DNA of 45,701 nt. Source: a virus. Below are positions 21,837 through 31,104 of the stretch, piece after piece (position 1 is the first letter of the stretch; every line of letters starts with the position of its first letter). A program made the translations under genes and the position numbers. The notes beneath the pieces were generated by a model. It worked only from the letters and a program-made list of their open reading frames with translations. It did not search any database and had not been told where the DNA came from. The stretch is from positions 1-45,701 of the IMG/VR virus record IMGVR_UViG_3300028840_004433; one strand, written 5' to 3'.

Positions 21837-22749
21837 TTTTAAAATAAAATATCCGATCTATATAGTAAGTAAAGGGAGACATGATTGCTGCCTTACTGCT
21901 AATTTTATGATAAAAGACGGTATTGATTTCCTTATAGCTGTTGAACCTCAAGAATATGATCTTTATAAGGAATTTTATGATGATAAATATCTTCTTAAAC
22001 TCCCCTTTCAGGATCTCGGTCTCGGATCCTATCCGGCAAGGAATTATTGTTGGGAGCATTCTATAAAAAACGGACATGAAAGGCATTGGTGCTTTGATGA
22101 TAACATCTACGGTATAAGGAGACTTCATAAAGGCAAAAGGATACCGGTAAACGGTACAATCGGAATAAGTATAATAGAAGAATTTACAGATAGATATACT
22201 AATATCGGGATCTCAGGATTTGAGTATATGAAATTCGTAACGAATACTACAAAAAAACCATATTCCGTGAATACTCATATCTATTCGGCTATGCTAATGA
22301 ATAACTCGATGCCTTATAGATGGAGATTAAAATTCAACGAGGATGTTGATCTATGCTTACAGGTACTTCATAATAAACTCTGCACAGTCTCCTTTAAAGC
22401 TTTTATGATTCATAAAGTTTCTACTGTAGCAAAAATGAAAGGCGGTAACCAAACTGAGCTTTATAAAGGGAATAACCCTAAACAGAAACTTATAAAAGCT
22501 AAAACACTTGAAGATACATGGCCCCAATATGCTAAAACCGTTATAAGGTATAAACGGCCTCATCATTATGTAGATTGGAGAAAACACTTTAAATTTAAAT
22601 TAAAAAGAAGAACAGATATTGACTGGGAAGAAATTAAAAAAAAGAAATTTGATATAAAACTAACAGAAGTAAAAGAAGTACAAGCAGAAACACTTAAAAA
22701 GCTTAAAAATGAGTATAAAGAAGGAAGATCTGAAAAAAATAATAAATGA
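21829..22749 (+). CDS. TET-associated glycosyltransferase (TAGT)
   Basis: 306 aa, a stand-alone TAGT. Motifs: YPIYIVSKGRHDCCLTA (8-24), IAVEPQEYDLY (36-46), LGLGSYPARNYCWEHS (63-78), RHWCFDDN (85-92), YRWRLKFNEDVDL (163-175) and AKMKGGN (201-207). The same DDN, EDVD and KGGN residues occur in the fused TAGT upstream, so both look active. Two different TAGTs could add two sugars in sequence or act on different acceptors. The C-terminal 70 residues are Lys-rich and helical, possibly for DNA binding. It overlaps the small gene at 22709 by 41 bp. Confidence 0.9.
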   Translation: MSNFKIKYPIYIVSKGRHDCCLTANFMIKDGIDFLIAVEPQEYDLYKEFYDDKYLLKLPFQDLGLGSYPARNYCWEHSIKNGHERHWCFDDNIYGIRRLHKGKRIPVNGTIGISIIEEFTDRYTNIGISGFEYMKFVTNTTKKPYSVNTHIYSAMLMNNSMPYRWRLKFNEDVDLCLQVLHNKLCTVSFKAFMIHKVSTVAKMKGGNQTELYKGNNPKQKLIKAKTLEDTWPQYAKTVIRYKRPHHYVDWRKHFKFKLKRRTDIDWEEIKKKKFDIKLTEVKEVQAETLKKLKNEYKEGRSEKNNK

Positions 22750-22879
22750 ACTTTGTGAAATAACCGAAGTAAGTCAAGAGAGAATTGAAAAAATTATTGT
22801 AAATTCGATTATTGTAGATTCAGATATAAAGGCATTATACAACTTTTTTAATATATTAAAACAAAAAACAACCCTATAA
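22709..22879 (+). CDS. hypothetical helical protein, 56 aa
   Basis: ATG 22709 lies in the end of the TAGT gene; stop 22879 is nine bases before the terminase small subunit start. Helical with a charged N-terminus (SIKKEDLKKIINELCEITEV). By position it could help packaging, but the sequence gives no direct sign. Confidence 0.48.
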   Translation: MSIKKEDLKKIINELCEITEVSQERIEKIIVNSIIVDSDIKALYNFFNILKQKTTL

Positions 22880-22888
22880 TAACTCTGT

Positions 22889-23311
22889 ATGGAAGATAAA
22901 AAGAAACATAATCCATATGATAATTTTAAGGGCAAAGAGAATACAAACGGATTCGATAAAAACCCTGAGAACATCGGTAAAGGTCGAAAAAAAAAGATCC
23001 TTACTATTCTAAAAGAACAGGGATTTTCAAAGGATGATGTTCATACAGCTTTTAAGGAGTTAATATGGTATAATATAGGAGATCTTAAAGAAGTCTTTGA
23101 AGATAAAGAGAAACCGATAATTTTAAGAATAGTCGCGAATCAATTAAAATTAGCCTTACAAAAGGGTGAAATGAATAGGATAAAAGAGATAGTTGAGCAT
23201 ACAATAGGAAGGCCGATTCAAAAAACAGATATAACATCCTTAAATACCCATGTTCAGGTAGATGAGGAAACCGTACAAGAAATTAAAAAGATGTTTGATG
23301 AGCAAATTTGA
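22889..23311 (+). CDS. terminase small subunit-like protein
   Basis: 140 aa directly before the large subunit. The N-terminus is Gly/Asn/Lys-rich and probably flexible (NPYDNFKGKENTNGFDKNPE). GRKKKILTILKEQGFSKDDV is a helix-turn-helix-like DNA-binding region, followed by helices with LKLALQKGEMNRIKEIVEHT and GRPIQKTDI, a stretch common in Bacteroidota phage small subunits. It would recognise the packaging site and load the motor. Overlaps the large subunit by 14 bp. Confidence 0.75.
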   Translation: MEDKKKHNPYDNFKGKENTNGFDKNPENIGKGRKKKILTILKEQGFSKDDVHTAFKELIWYNIGDLKEVFEDKEKPIILRIVANQLKLALQKGEMNRIKEIVEHTIGRPIQKTDITSLNTHVQVDEETVQEIKKMFDEQI

Positions 23312-24770
23312 TTGGCAGACATTAACGGATGAACAGATAGCGGTTATAAAAGTCCTCACCTTACAATCGCTCCTTACCTTTACTCGCTTTTGGTTTAAAG
23401 TCTTACGAGATAATAGATTTATAGTAAATTGGCATCATAAAGACATTTGTTATTCTCTTGAGGAAGCAAGTCAGTATAAATATGAATTTCTTAATATAAA
23501 TATTCCCCCCAGGCATTCAAAAACAGAATTAGTCGGGATAAATTGGCCGGCTTGGTCATTAGCCAAAAATGCAAAAGCAAACTTTCTTTATATTACTGCC
23601 TCGGATGAGTTAAGATCTGAAACTTCAATCCGGATCCGGGACATTATACAGCACCCTCTTTATTTTAGATTATACGGAGTTAAGATCCGAAGAGATCAGT
23701 CGGGGAAGAATCTTTGGAAAACAAATGAAGGTGGCGGCCTTAAGACAGCAACTATTTTCGGTCAGATAACAGGGTTCGGGGCCGGTCGATTAGTCGATAA
23801 GGATCTCGTTGATTATATAGAGTTATTTGAAGGGGCAATAATTCTCGATGATATAAACAAAATCGAGGATGTGAAAGACGATCTTAAGAAGAATAAGAAA
23901 ACCTTAAGCACGATATTTACGACTATCCTATCGCGTAAAAACAATGAAGAAACACCAATTGTAAATATACAGCAGAGAGCCGGTCATAATGATGCTACAA
24001 AGGTCTTACTACAACATTATGCTGATCAGCCGGATAAAGTAAAGAATATTGTAATGCCGGTATTAAAAAACGGAAAGCCACTTTGGCCCAAGAAATTAAG
24101 TCTTGAGAAAATAAATCAATTAAAGACTTCGCCGTTTACAAAAATGATCTTCTATTCTCAGTATATGCAAGATCCGAAACAAGAGGAAGGCGGTAAATTC
24201 AGGAGAGAGTATTTCAAGAAAGCTACAAAAGCAGATCTTCCTAAAAACTTGGAATGGAAAATATATGTAGATGGCGCTTATACAGAAAAGACCGAGAACG
24301 ATCCGACCGGAATAATGATTGCAGCTAAATATAAAGAGAATATCTATATTAAGTTTGCAATAAGCAAATGGCTCGAACTCCCGGAATTAATAAAATATTT
24401 TGACGCTCTTTTTAATTCTCAGTCACTTCCAAAAAATTGTCGTATCTTTATCGAACCAAAAGCTAGTGGGAAATCGTTAAAGCAACACTTAAAAAAGAAG
24501 GAATATGTTGCTATTGAAATAAGCTCAGATTGGGCCAATGAGAGTAAAATGACGAGAGCGAATGCCGTACTTCCGTATTGTGAGGCCGGCTTTGTTTATT
24601 TAGTAGACGGATATTGGACGGAACATTTTATTGATCAATTGGTTTTATTCCCGAATGATGAGCATGATGAATATGTAGATCTAATTAGTTATTTTTTAAT
24701 AGATCACTATCTTATCCAAAAAGGAAGTGATCGCCCAAGAGTAGAGAATTTATCAGATATTGGATTATGA
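23298..24770 (+). CDS. terL: terminase large subunit
   Basis: 490 aa from ATG 23298. The ATPase has IPPRHSKTEL (69-78, Walker A of the PRxxxKT type), FLYITASDEL, and a Walker B-like AIILDDI (180-186). The nuclease part has YVDGAYTEKTENDPTG, FIEPKASGKSL and EYVDLISYF, with Asp residues suited to the RNase H-like metal site. It packages and cuts concatemeric DNA into proheads. The packaging mode (pac or cos) cannot be read here. Confidence 0.92.
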   Translation: MSKFDWQTLTDEQIAVIKVLTLQSLLTFTRFWFKVLRDNRFIVNWHHKDICYSLEEASQYKYEFLNINIPPRHSKTELVGINWPAWSLAKNAKANFLYITASDELRSETSIRIRDIIQHPLYFRLYGVKIRRDQSGKNLWKTNEGGGLKTATIFGQITGFGAGRLVDKDLVDYIELFEGAIILDDINKIEDVKDDLKKNKKTLSTIFTTILSRKNNEETPIVNIQQRAGHNDATKVLLQHYADQPDKVKNIVMPVLKNGKPLWPKKLSLEKINQLKTSPFTKMIFYSQYMQDPKQEEGGKFRREYFKKATKADLPKNLEWKIYVDGAYTEKTENDPTGIMIAAKYKENIYIKFAISKWLELPELIKYFDALFNSQSLPKNCRIFIEPKASGKSLKQHLKKKEYVAIEISSDWANESKMTRANAVLPYCEAGFVYLVDGYWTEHFIDQLVLFPNDEHDEYVDLISYFLIDHYLIQKGSDRPRVENLSDIGL

Positions 24771-24782
24771 AAATATTGAAAT

Positions 24783-26225
24783 ATGAAAGCAGAAGATATT
24801 ATTAACAGCGAATCTATACCTATAGATAAAAGAATAAAATTATTAACGTCTTATAAAGATGAAATGCTTGATACCTATAAGAATAATTATAAAGGGAAAC
24901 AAGAAATAAAAAACAGAGTCTATAAGCCAAACCCGGCTAAAAGCGGAGAAATAAATAAAATCGTTGTTAATCTATACCGGAAGATAACAAACACTGCAAG
25001 TTATTTTCTCTTTGGAAAGGATCCGGAACTAATATTAAATAATCCAAGTAATGAACTACAGCCGTTATTTGATAAATTCAAACAGAGCTATAAAGATGCC
25101 AATACCGGGAAGATAAATCGAATGATCGGGAGAGAAACTCTCGGATACGGACAAAGTGCAGAAATCCTTTATATATCTGGTGGAGAAGTAAATTATCAAT
25201 TTTTATCTACAGATAATAATGACTTATTCCCTTATTATGATGAACAGGGCCGAATGGATGCTTTTACAAGGCGATATATGGTTAATGAGATTAATCCGGA
25301 AAATGGAGAGGTAACAGTCGTATATTACTATGATATTTATCTTAAAACTTATATGAGGCGATTCAGGGCTTATGATTCTGAAATTAAAGAGATCCTTATT
25401 GAAGTAGAAAATGATGACGGAACAAAAACAGAAAAGAAACTACTCGAATATGATATTATGCCTATTATCTATTATAAGGAAGATGAGCCACCGGCATACC
25501 AAGTAATTGATATGCTTGACAGATATAACTTAATCGTTTCTAACCACGCGGATGTAAATGATTATTTCTCATTTCCCTATCTTAAATTAATCGGCTTTCC
25601 GGTAACTAATGAGTCAAGGACAGGAGAAAGCGGACAAGGAACCGATAAGTCAAAACCTTATAAAAACACCCCGAATGTTCTTCATTTAGATCTCTATTAC
25701 GGAGACGGTGGAAAAGAGAAAAGGCCTGATGCCGAATTCCTTACTTGGTCTCAAAAGCCTGAGAGTGCTATTGACGAAAGATCTAATTTAAAAAAAGATG
25801 CTCTATATATTACTAATACTCCGGATCTTTCTTTGGAGAGTCTTAAAGGGATAACAGCCCCGAGCGGTGTAGCTCTCGAACTTCTTTTTACAGATGCTAT
25901 TGCCCAAGCCGAAGAAAACCAAGACATATTTAACAGCTTAATATCTAGGATAAATGTTCATAAAGACCTATTATCAAAAATTGAGGCTGATGAAAGATAT
26001 AAGGATCTTGATATAATGGTAGAATTTAAAGCACCTATCCCGGAGAATAAATCAGAGAAGATAAGCAGCCTTGTAACAGGATATACAGCCGGAATAATGT
26101 CAAAGGAGACAGCTGTTGAGAATAATCCATATGTTGAGAATACAACTATTGAATTAGAGAATATTGAGAAGGATCAAGCCGGGGCAGCATCATTAATTAT
26201 TGAACCCGATGATCCGGATTTATAA
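24783..26225 (+). CDS. portal protein (SPP1 gp6-like)
   Basis: 480 aa. The order of segments (DEMLDTYKNNYKGKQEIKNR, NKIVVNLYRKITNTASYFLFGKDP, later EDEPPAYQVIDMLDRYNLIVSN, NLKKDALYITNTPDLS, GVALELLF) fits the SPP1-type portal family. It forms the dodecameric ring for DNA entry and the head-tail link. It lies between terminase and head morphogenesis genes as expected. Confidence 0.9.
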   Translation: MKAEDIINSESIPIDKRIKLLTSYKDEMLDTYKNNYKGKQEIKNRVYKPNPAKSGEINKIVVNLYRKITNTASYFLFGKDPELILNNPSNELQPLFDKFKQSYKDANTGKINRMIGRETLGYGQSAEILYISGGEVNYQFLSTDNNDLFPYYDEQGRMDAFTRRYMVNEINPENGEVTVVYYYDIYLKTYMRRFRAYDSEIKEILIEVENDDGTKTEKKLLEYDIMPIIYYKEDEPPAYQVIDMLDRYNLIVSNHADVNDYFSFPYLKLIGFPVTNESRTGESGQGTDKSKPYKNTPNVLHLDLYYGDGGKEKRPDAEFLTWSQKPESAIDERSNLKKDALYITNTPDLSLESLKGITAPSGVALELLFTDAIAQAEENQDIFNSLISRINVHKDLLSKIEADERYKDLDIMVEFKAPIPENKSEKISSLVTGYTAGIMSKETAVENNPYVENTTIELENIEKDQAGAASLIIEPDDPDL

Positions 26226-26343
26226 TATAAAAGATCTTAAAAAATATAAAGTCTGTCAGCTCGTTATCTTAAGAGAGAATGGCAGCATCATTTTAACTAA
26301 AAAGAATAATCATTATTTTTTAACTATAAGATACAGACAATGA
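26209..26343 (+). CDS. hypothetical protein, 44 aa
   Basis: ATG 26209 inside the end of the portal gene (17-bp overlap), stop overlapping the next ATG (ATGA). Small beta-like protein (VCQLVILRENGSIILTKKNN). Linkage supports translation; function unknown. Confidence 0.5.
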   Translation: MIRIYNIKDLKKYKVCQLVILRENGSIILTKKNNHYFLTIRYRQ

Positions 26344-26822
26344 AAAAATTAGCTGCTAACAACATGAAAAGAGCTGAGAAAGCTCTTAATGACTTCCTCA
26401 AGGAGTTAAAAGCAAACGGATTTACTAAAGGGATTACAAAGCATTTAAATCTTGCTTGGCAAAAAGAAAAGCTCTTAATTGAAAATATGACTAAAGGTTT
26501 GAAAGACATCAAGTTCGATTATAAAGATCCTAAATTTATTGAACTGTCTCCCGGCACTAAGATCTTTCGATTTAAAGTAGAGATTAACGGAGAAGAAACA
26601 AGTATTTTCGTTCAGCCTTTAAAGGACTATAACGGACAGCTTCAAAGCTCTTGGGATCCCAATACTCATTTCGGTATAATTCCGACCAAATTAATTAAGT
26701 TCAATAAAGAGGAAGCTGCTCGGATTAAAGCAAGGATTAATGCTGCTGCTAAAACAGTTAATGAGCTTGAAAAAGAAATCAAAAAAGGAGAGGCAGAAAT
26801 CGATAAAATTGAAAAGAAATGA
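26340..26822 (+). CDS. hypothetical protein of the head region, 160 aa
   Basis: Basic helical N-terminus, a beta-rich middle (TKIFRFKVEINGEETSIFVQ), and a long C-terminal helix rich in Lys/Glu (about 120-160). Lies between portal and MuF-type genes. Scaffold, protease or structural function cannot be told apart. It overlaps the next start (ATGA). Confidence 0.58.
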   Translation: MKKLAANNMKRAEKALNDFLKELKANGFTKGITKHLNLAWQKEKLLIENMTKGLKDIKFDYKDPKFIELSPGTKIFRFKVEINGEETSIFVQPLKDYNGQLQSSWDPNTHFGIIPTKLIKFNKEEAARIKARINAAAKTVNELEKEIKKGEAEIDKIEKK

Positions 26823-27151
26823 AACCGGTAAAATTCAAAGAATGTAATGTAATCTTTGCTGAACAGCAAAACCAATATAATGATCTCCCGGCTTTAAAGT
26901 ATGAAAACAGAGAGGGGAATGTTATAACGTCTTGGAAAATGAGCCCGTGGGAACGCCTAAGAATTCTTTTTACGGGCCGGGTTTGGATTAATACTCTTAC
27001 TTTTAATCGAGATCTACAACCGGTATTTGTATCTGTTAAGCGAAGAAAAGAGATCTTTGACCGTAAGGAAGATTATAACACTTGGTTTAAAAGGTTTTTA
27101 AGGCGTAAAAATCCTTCGATTGATCTTTATAGACAGGCAAAATTAATTTAA
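26819..27151 (+). CDS. conserved-looking phage protein, 110 aa
   Basis: Contains the segment SWKMSPWERLRILFTGRVWI followed by LTFNRDLQP, a pattern (W-x-hydrophobic, ERL.ILFTG.(V/K)W...LTF...LQP) I associate with a widespread unknown protein of Bacteroidota phages. Function unknown. Its stop lies in the A-rich TTTAAATTAAAAA that leads the next gene. Confidence 0.65.
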   Translation: MKPVKFKECNVIFAEQQNQYNDLPALKYENREGNVITSWKMSPWERLRILFTGRVWINTLTFNRDLQPVFVSVKRRKEIFDRKEDYNTWFKRFLRRKNPSIDLYRQAKLI

Positions 27152-27161
27152 ATTAAAAAAC

Positions 27162-27368
27162 ATGGAGAGTAAATATGAGTTTAAAAAAGGTGGGTTCGTT
27201 CCTAAACAAGATCAACCTTTTGATGCTAGTAGCTTTTTTAATGGTAAGCAAGAGCAAATAATTGACTTTAAATCTCATGCTGAGAGAATAGAAAAGATAT
27301 TGGATGACATAGAAAATGATCGGATTAAAAAATACAGCTTTAAAAGTTCAATAAATAAATTAATCTAA
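27162..27368 (+). CDS. hypothetical protein, 68 aa
   Basis: Start fixed by TTTAAATTAAAAAAC before ATG 27162. Gly/Lys/Phe-rich N-terminus, helical end. The following 118 bases (27369-27486) hold no gene I can support, only a 9-codon ATG frame and an ATG-less frame. Confidence 0.5.
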   Translation: MESKYEFKKGGFVPKQDQPFDASSFFNGKQEQIIDFKSHAERIEKILDDIENDRIKKYSFKSSINKLI

Positions 27369-27486
27369 TGGTATCTACAACAAGAGAAAGATTTTAATTA
27401 AAAATAGAGATAAGAATCAGATTATAAAACCGATTAAGATCCGGAATAATTTACCGAAAAGAATAGAAACTTTTGATCATTAAATT

Positions 27487-27666
27487 ATGGAAAATAAATT
27501 ATTTATAACAACGACCCGATTTAAAGGAATGAATCTATTGCCTATGAATAATATTGTTCGGGCAAAAGATTATAAAGAAGCAATTGAGAAAGCTGAAAAA
27601 TATATCAAAAAAACCTTTAAAACATTAGTAATCCACAGTACAACTGCAAGAAAAGAGATTGAATAA
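27487..27666 (+). CDS. hypothetical protein, 59 aa
   Basis: ATG 27487 to TAA 27664-27666, overlapping the MuF-type start by one base (TAATG). Beta start, long helix (AKDYKEAIEKAEKYIKKTF), beta-like end (TLVIHST), a small ferredoxin-like pattern. Function unknown; below the length most gene finders keep. Confidence 0.52.
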   Translation: MENKLFITTTRFKGMNLLPMNNIVRAKDYKEAIEKAEKYIKKTFKTLVIHSTTARKEIE

Positions 27667-28697
27667 TGCCGAATGAAATTAATCTAAATTACGAACGACT
27701 CTTAAGAAGGATTCAAAGCGGATCTATCAATCAGATTAATTCTGCCTTTCTTGATATGATAAGGAGCTTGACACAGACTATGTATGCAAATCCTATTCAT
27801 GACCCTGAAATTAACAGAGCTTTAAGAAAAGAAGTTGTAAGGATCCGGAAGCAGTTTACAAATACCTATAACTCGATACTTTCTTCCTATAATGAGAAGG
27901 CCATTTCATTAAGTCAGCGTAAAAATTTAGATCAGATTAATTCCTATATTCGGGGATTGGAAGTCAAAACCGGTCTTGTTCAGGAATGGTTGGGTCGGCC
28001 TAATTCCCCGGTTGTGAAAATAGTCTCAGGTAGGGTTTGGAATATTACAAAGGGGTTTTATAAGAATCTTAACTATGTTCTGAAATCCGGTCTTTTAGAA
28101 GGGAAATCGGCTAATGATATCAAGATCCAATTAACAAGGCTTTTAAATCAGCCTGAAAGAATGGATATAAATGAACTACGGAGACAGGGCTTTGTAAGAT
28201 CCGGTGGAGAGAGAGCATATCGGAAGCTCGAAAAGGAGATTTTAAACTATAAACCGGGCAGAGGGATCTATAAAAGCTCAAAGAAAAATGCTTATCGTTT
28301 AGCAAGGACAGAGATAAACCGAGCATATAGGGCTCAAGATAATGATATTCGACAAAGACTCCCTTTCGTTATAGGAATTGAGGTTAAATTATCTGCCTCT
28401 CATCCGTTTTTCGATATTTGTGATGATATGCAAGGAACATACCCGAAGGATTTTAATTTTATGGGGTGGCATCCTAATTGCATCTGCTATTCTGTTCCGG
28501 TTATGGCTACTAAAGACCAAGCTGCCAAATTAATCGCTAATAAACCGGTTAAAATTGCCAGGGTGGAAAGGATCCCGAAAAGAGCCCAAAACTATGTAGA
28601 GAAAAGAGCAAAGAAGTTTTCAGAAAAAAAGCCTTGGTTCGTAGATGAGAATAAAAAGTATTTTGAGCCTGTTATAAAGAAGAAAGTCTCAGGATAG
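27666..28697 (+). CDS. minor head protein (SPP1 gp7/MuF-like)
   Basis: 343 aa. Helical N-terminal 190 residues, then ARTEINRAYRAQDNDIRQRL and the MuF-type signature HPFFDICDDMQGTYPKDFNF with GWHPNCICYSVPVM, where His and Cys residues may bind metal. MuF proteins take part in capsid assembly and DNA ejection and follow the portal gene, as here. Basic C-terminus. Confidence 0.88.
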   Translation: MPNEINLNYERLLRRIQSGSINQINSAFLDMIRSLTQTMYANPIHDPEINRALRKEVVRIRKQFTNTYNSILSSYNEKAISLSQRKNLDQINSYIRGLEVKTGLVQEWLGRPNSPVVKIVSGRVWNITKGFYKNLNYVLKSGLLEGKSANDIKIQLTRLLNQPERMDINELRRQGFVRSGGERAYRKLEKEILNYKPGRGIYKSSKKNAYRLARTEINRAYRAQDNDIRQRLPFVIGIEVKLSASHPFFDICDDMQGTYPKDFNFMGWHPNCICYSVPVMATKDQAAKLIANKPVKIARVERIPKRAQNYVEKRAKKFSEKKPWFVDENKKYFEPVIKKKVSG

Positions 28698-28809
28698 GGT
28701 CTTATACTAAAAAATATATAAAGTCCTCGGAGAATAAAAATTTGAGGCCAAAGACAGTAAAATTCAAATAAATTTCGTAACATTGTATAACTATTAAATT
28801 TTTAAAATC

Positions 28810-29436
28810 ATGCTTGAAGAATTAAAAAAGTTAGCTGAAACACTCCCTGACGGAGAACACAAAACAAAAGTATTGGCTGAGATAACCAGATTGGAAGGTG
28901 AAAACCTTATATCGAAACCAAAAAGCTTAAGTGAGTTGTTAAAGTCAGATGCGGACTTAATGAATCAACACAATAGCATCGTTGGAGAACTTCGTAATAA
29001 ATGGGATTATGATCTCAAAAGTAAAGAAGAACTTGAAAAACAACAAAAAGCTATTCTTGACAAGACAGCTCCGGAAGAAAAAAATCAATTAGAAGGAATT
29101 CAGAAATTGATTGAGGCAACACTAAAACCTATCCAAGAAAAGATTGACAAGTTTTCTAATACTATGAAAACGGAAGATCTTAAGAAATTTGCTACTGAAA
29201 AAGCAAATATCCTTCCTGAGCAACTTCGAGGTCTTGTTATCGTGTCAAAAGATTCTACCGAGGAAAGTATAAATGATCAAATTACTAAAATTCAAGAGGC
29301 CCATAAAGAGTATATGAAGACGGTTGATCAGAAACCGCCGGAAGGATCAGGGACTGTTGAGCTTACAGATACAGAATTTGAAAAGTCACTTTCTGACTTC
29401 GGGCAAGGTCTTGAAGATAAGAATACTGATAAGTAA
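28810..29436 (+). CDS. probable scaffolding protein
   Basis: 208 aa, acidic and helical, with heptads (SKEELEKQQKAILDK, LIEATLKPIQEKIDKFSN), just before the major capsid gene. Length, composition and place are those of phage scaffolds (GP20-like), which shape the prohead and then leave. No clear signature, so the call rests mainly on context. The 112-bp gap before it has weak promoter-like elements only. Confidence 0.72.
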   Translation: MLEELKKLAETLPDGEHKTKVLAEITRLEGENLISKPKSLSELLKSDADLMNQHNSIVGELRNKWDYDLKSKEELEKQQKAILDKTAPEEKNQLEGIQKLIEATLKPIQEKIDKFSNTMKTEDLKKFATEKANILPEQLRGLVIVSKDSTEESINDQITKIQEAHKEYMKTVDQKPPEGSGTVELTDTEFEKSLSDFGQGLEDKNTDK

Positions 29437-29459
29437 TTTTAATTAAAAAGAAAATTAAC

Positions 29460-30512
29460 ATGGAAAAATTAATGTTGAATTATTTTGATCAGAAGAAAGG
29501 TGAAAGAGTCGCTTCGGTCATAAGGGAGAAAGCGGGTGCATATTTCCATGAGTCAAAATTTACGGCCAAAAGAACGGCAGAGCTAAAATGGGAAGCTGTT
29601 AACGCAACGGTGACGAACATTGCTGCAACCGTTCAATCCTACGGTACAGAGGCAAAGAGAGTAAAGAGAGATGATATTGTCAAAGTACCGGGAGAGATCC
29701 GACCGATTGAGATCAGTTATGATCTTGATGAAAAGCTCATGTTACACCTAAACAATCCTGTTTATCGTGATATTATCCTTGATGAAATATTCAATGATAC
29801 CTTAAATGCTTATAATGCTGTAAGAACGAGAATGGATTTTATCGCTATGCAGCAACTTTCTACCGGTAAAGTCACTTATAGTGCTACCAATAATCACGGT
29901 GGTATTGTAAGAGAATTCGTTGACTACGATCTCGAATCTTGGCAAGAGGTTGATGTCTCTACATCATGGGCAACGGCAGCTACGGCAACCCCCCTACAAG
30001 ATATTAGGACTCAGCTTGAAACTTTAGAAGGAAAAGGGATCTATCCTGATGTTATTAGAATGACAAAAGCTACATTTAATCAAATGGTTGCCACTACTGA
30101 GGTACTTACTACATTTGGTGTTAAAGTAACAAAAGGCGGTATCCAATCCGGATTTATTTCAGTAGCTGAAATGAGTCTATTCTTTGAGCAAAAAGACTTC
30201 CCACCTTTGGAAATTGTCAGAGATGACATCTCCTATGTAAGTTCAGACGGTTCGTTTAGTAATACACGTGCAGCTTGGGCAGAGGGAATTGTTCAGTTCG
30301 GTTTCAGAAATGAAGGACGTAAGCTTTGGGTTGAGCCCTTAGAGAGCCAAAACAGGAAATTGACTCCGGCAATTGTTAATATGATAAACGGAATTTGTGT
30401 TCAACAATATTCTGAGCTTAATCCCCCGGCTGTTATTACACTCGGTAAGGGAATTATGTTCCCTGTATGGGACAAATCGGCTCATGTATTGCTATTGGAT
30501 ACAACCCCGTAA
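29460..30512 (+). CDS. major capsid protein
   Basis: 350 aa with features of the lambda gpE-like/HK97-fold capsid family: AVNATVTNIAATVQSYGTEA, VPGEIRPIEISYDL, IRTQLETLEGKGIYPDVIRM with TKATFNQM, and an end with VWDKSAHVLLLDTTP. It follows the scaffold gene and precedes neck genes. Builds the icosahedral shell. Confidence 0.9.
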   Translation: MEKLMLNYFDQKKGERVASVIREKAGAYFHESKFTAKRTAELKWEAVNATVTNIAATVQSYGTEAKRVKRDDIVKVPGEIRPIEISYDLDEKLMLHLNNPVYRDIILDEIFNDTLNAYNAVRTRMDFIAMQQLSTGKVTYSATNNHGGIVREFVDYDLESWQEVDVSTSWATAATATPLQDIRTQLETLEGKGIYPDVIRMTKATFNQMVATTEVLTTFGVKVTKGGIQSGFISVAEMSLFFEQKDFPPLEIVRDDISYVSSDGSFSNTRAAWAEGIVQFGFRNEGRKLWVEPLESQNRKLTPAIVNMINGICVQQYSELNPPAVITLGKGIMFPVWDKSAHVLLLDTTP

Positions 30513-30523
30513 CCTAATGTATT

Positions 30524-30835
30524 ATGACTAATTTAGAAGCATTACAGGCGTTAGTAGGACTTGAAGTAACGAATCTTTGTGAGAAGACTTTGTTGGATCA
30601 GGGAATTGATAAAGATGAATCTTATGATCAAAGTCAGAAAGATTCTATTGAATTGGCGTCTGCTTATGTTTACAAAGCAATTTTAGCGCATCCTAATTTT
30701 TGGGAAGGAAAATTGAAAATCGAAATCGATAGAGAACATTTGAGAGATCTTATGAACGCTATTTTTGATAAAAACAATATCCAAATCGAAAAGATAGATA
30801 CGCGACCCGAAATTCGATTTACAAGTATATTATGA
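30524..30835 (+). CDS. head-tail connector-like protein, 103 aa
   Basis: Helical, acidic (LEALQALVGLEVTNLCEKTL, then DESYDQSQKDSIELASAYVY), of the size and place of the first neck/adaptor protein after the capsid gene. It recalls Bacteroidota phage connector families (DUF6706-like), without certainty. Overlaps the next gene by 4 bp. Confidence 0.62.
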   Translation: MTNLEALQALVGLEVTNLCEKTLLDQGIDKDESYDQSQKDSIELASAYVYKAILAHPNFWEGKLKIEIDREHLRDLMNAIFDKNNIQIEKIDTRPEIRFTSIL

Positions 30836-31059
30836 GCGAATTAAAAATTAAATTTAAGAAGGTTTTTAAAGTGCTTGACAAAGACGGAAAAGCAGTTGAA
30901 TTGGTTATCAGACCAAAAATTGAAGGGCTTTCCGGTTCAGAGCGTAAAGCAAATGAGTTTTCGACAAAAGATCAAGTCGTTAAAGCTCTTAAAGGTCATA
31001 AAGCCGGCACTTATAAAATCGTTACTGAGGAATATATCGAGGTTGTTAAACCTAAATAA
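30832..31059 (+). CDS. hypothetical protein, 75 aa
   Basis: Very basic, beta-rich (KIKFKKVFKVLDKDGKAVEL), with ATG overlapping the connector stop. A small head component is likely from position, but I recognise no family. Confidence 0.55.
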   Translation: MSELKIKFKKVFKVLDKDGKAVELVIRPKIEGLSGSERKANEFSTKDQVVKALKGHKAGTYKIVTEEYIEVVKPK

Positions 31060-31104
31060 GATATATTTCATAAATAGAATATAAACGATAAAAATTTTTG
31101 TAAA

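Noticed and set aside
24454-24461. TATCTTTA inside the terminase gene
   Set aside because: Lies within coding sequence with no suitable -33 element; expected by chance in A+T-rich DNA.
27369-27486. Short open frames between two small genes
   Set aside because: One has only nine codons, the other lacks a usual start; no family resemblance.
28741-28776. TTTG ... TAAATTTC as a promoter before the scaffold gene
   Set aside because: Spacer of 24 nt and a mismatch in the -7 box; too weak to list.
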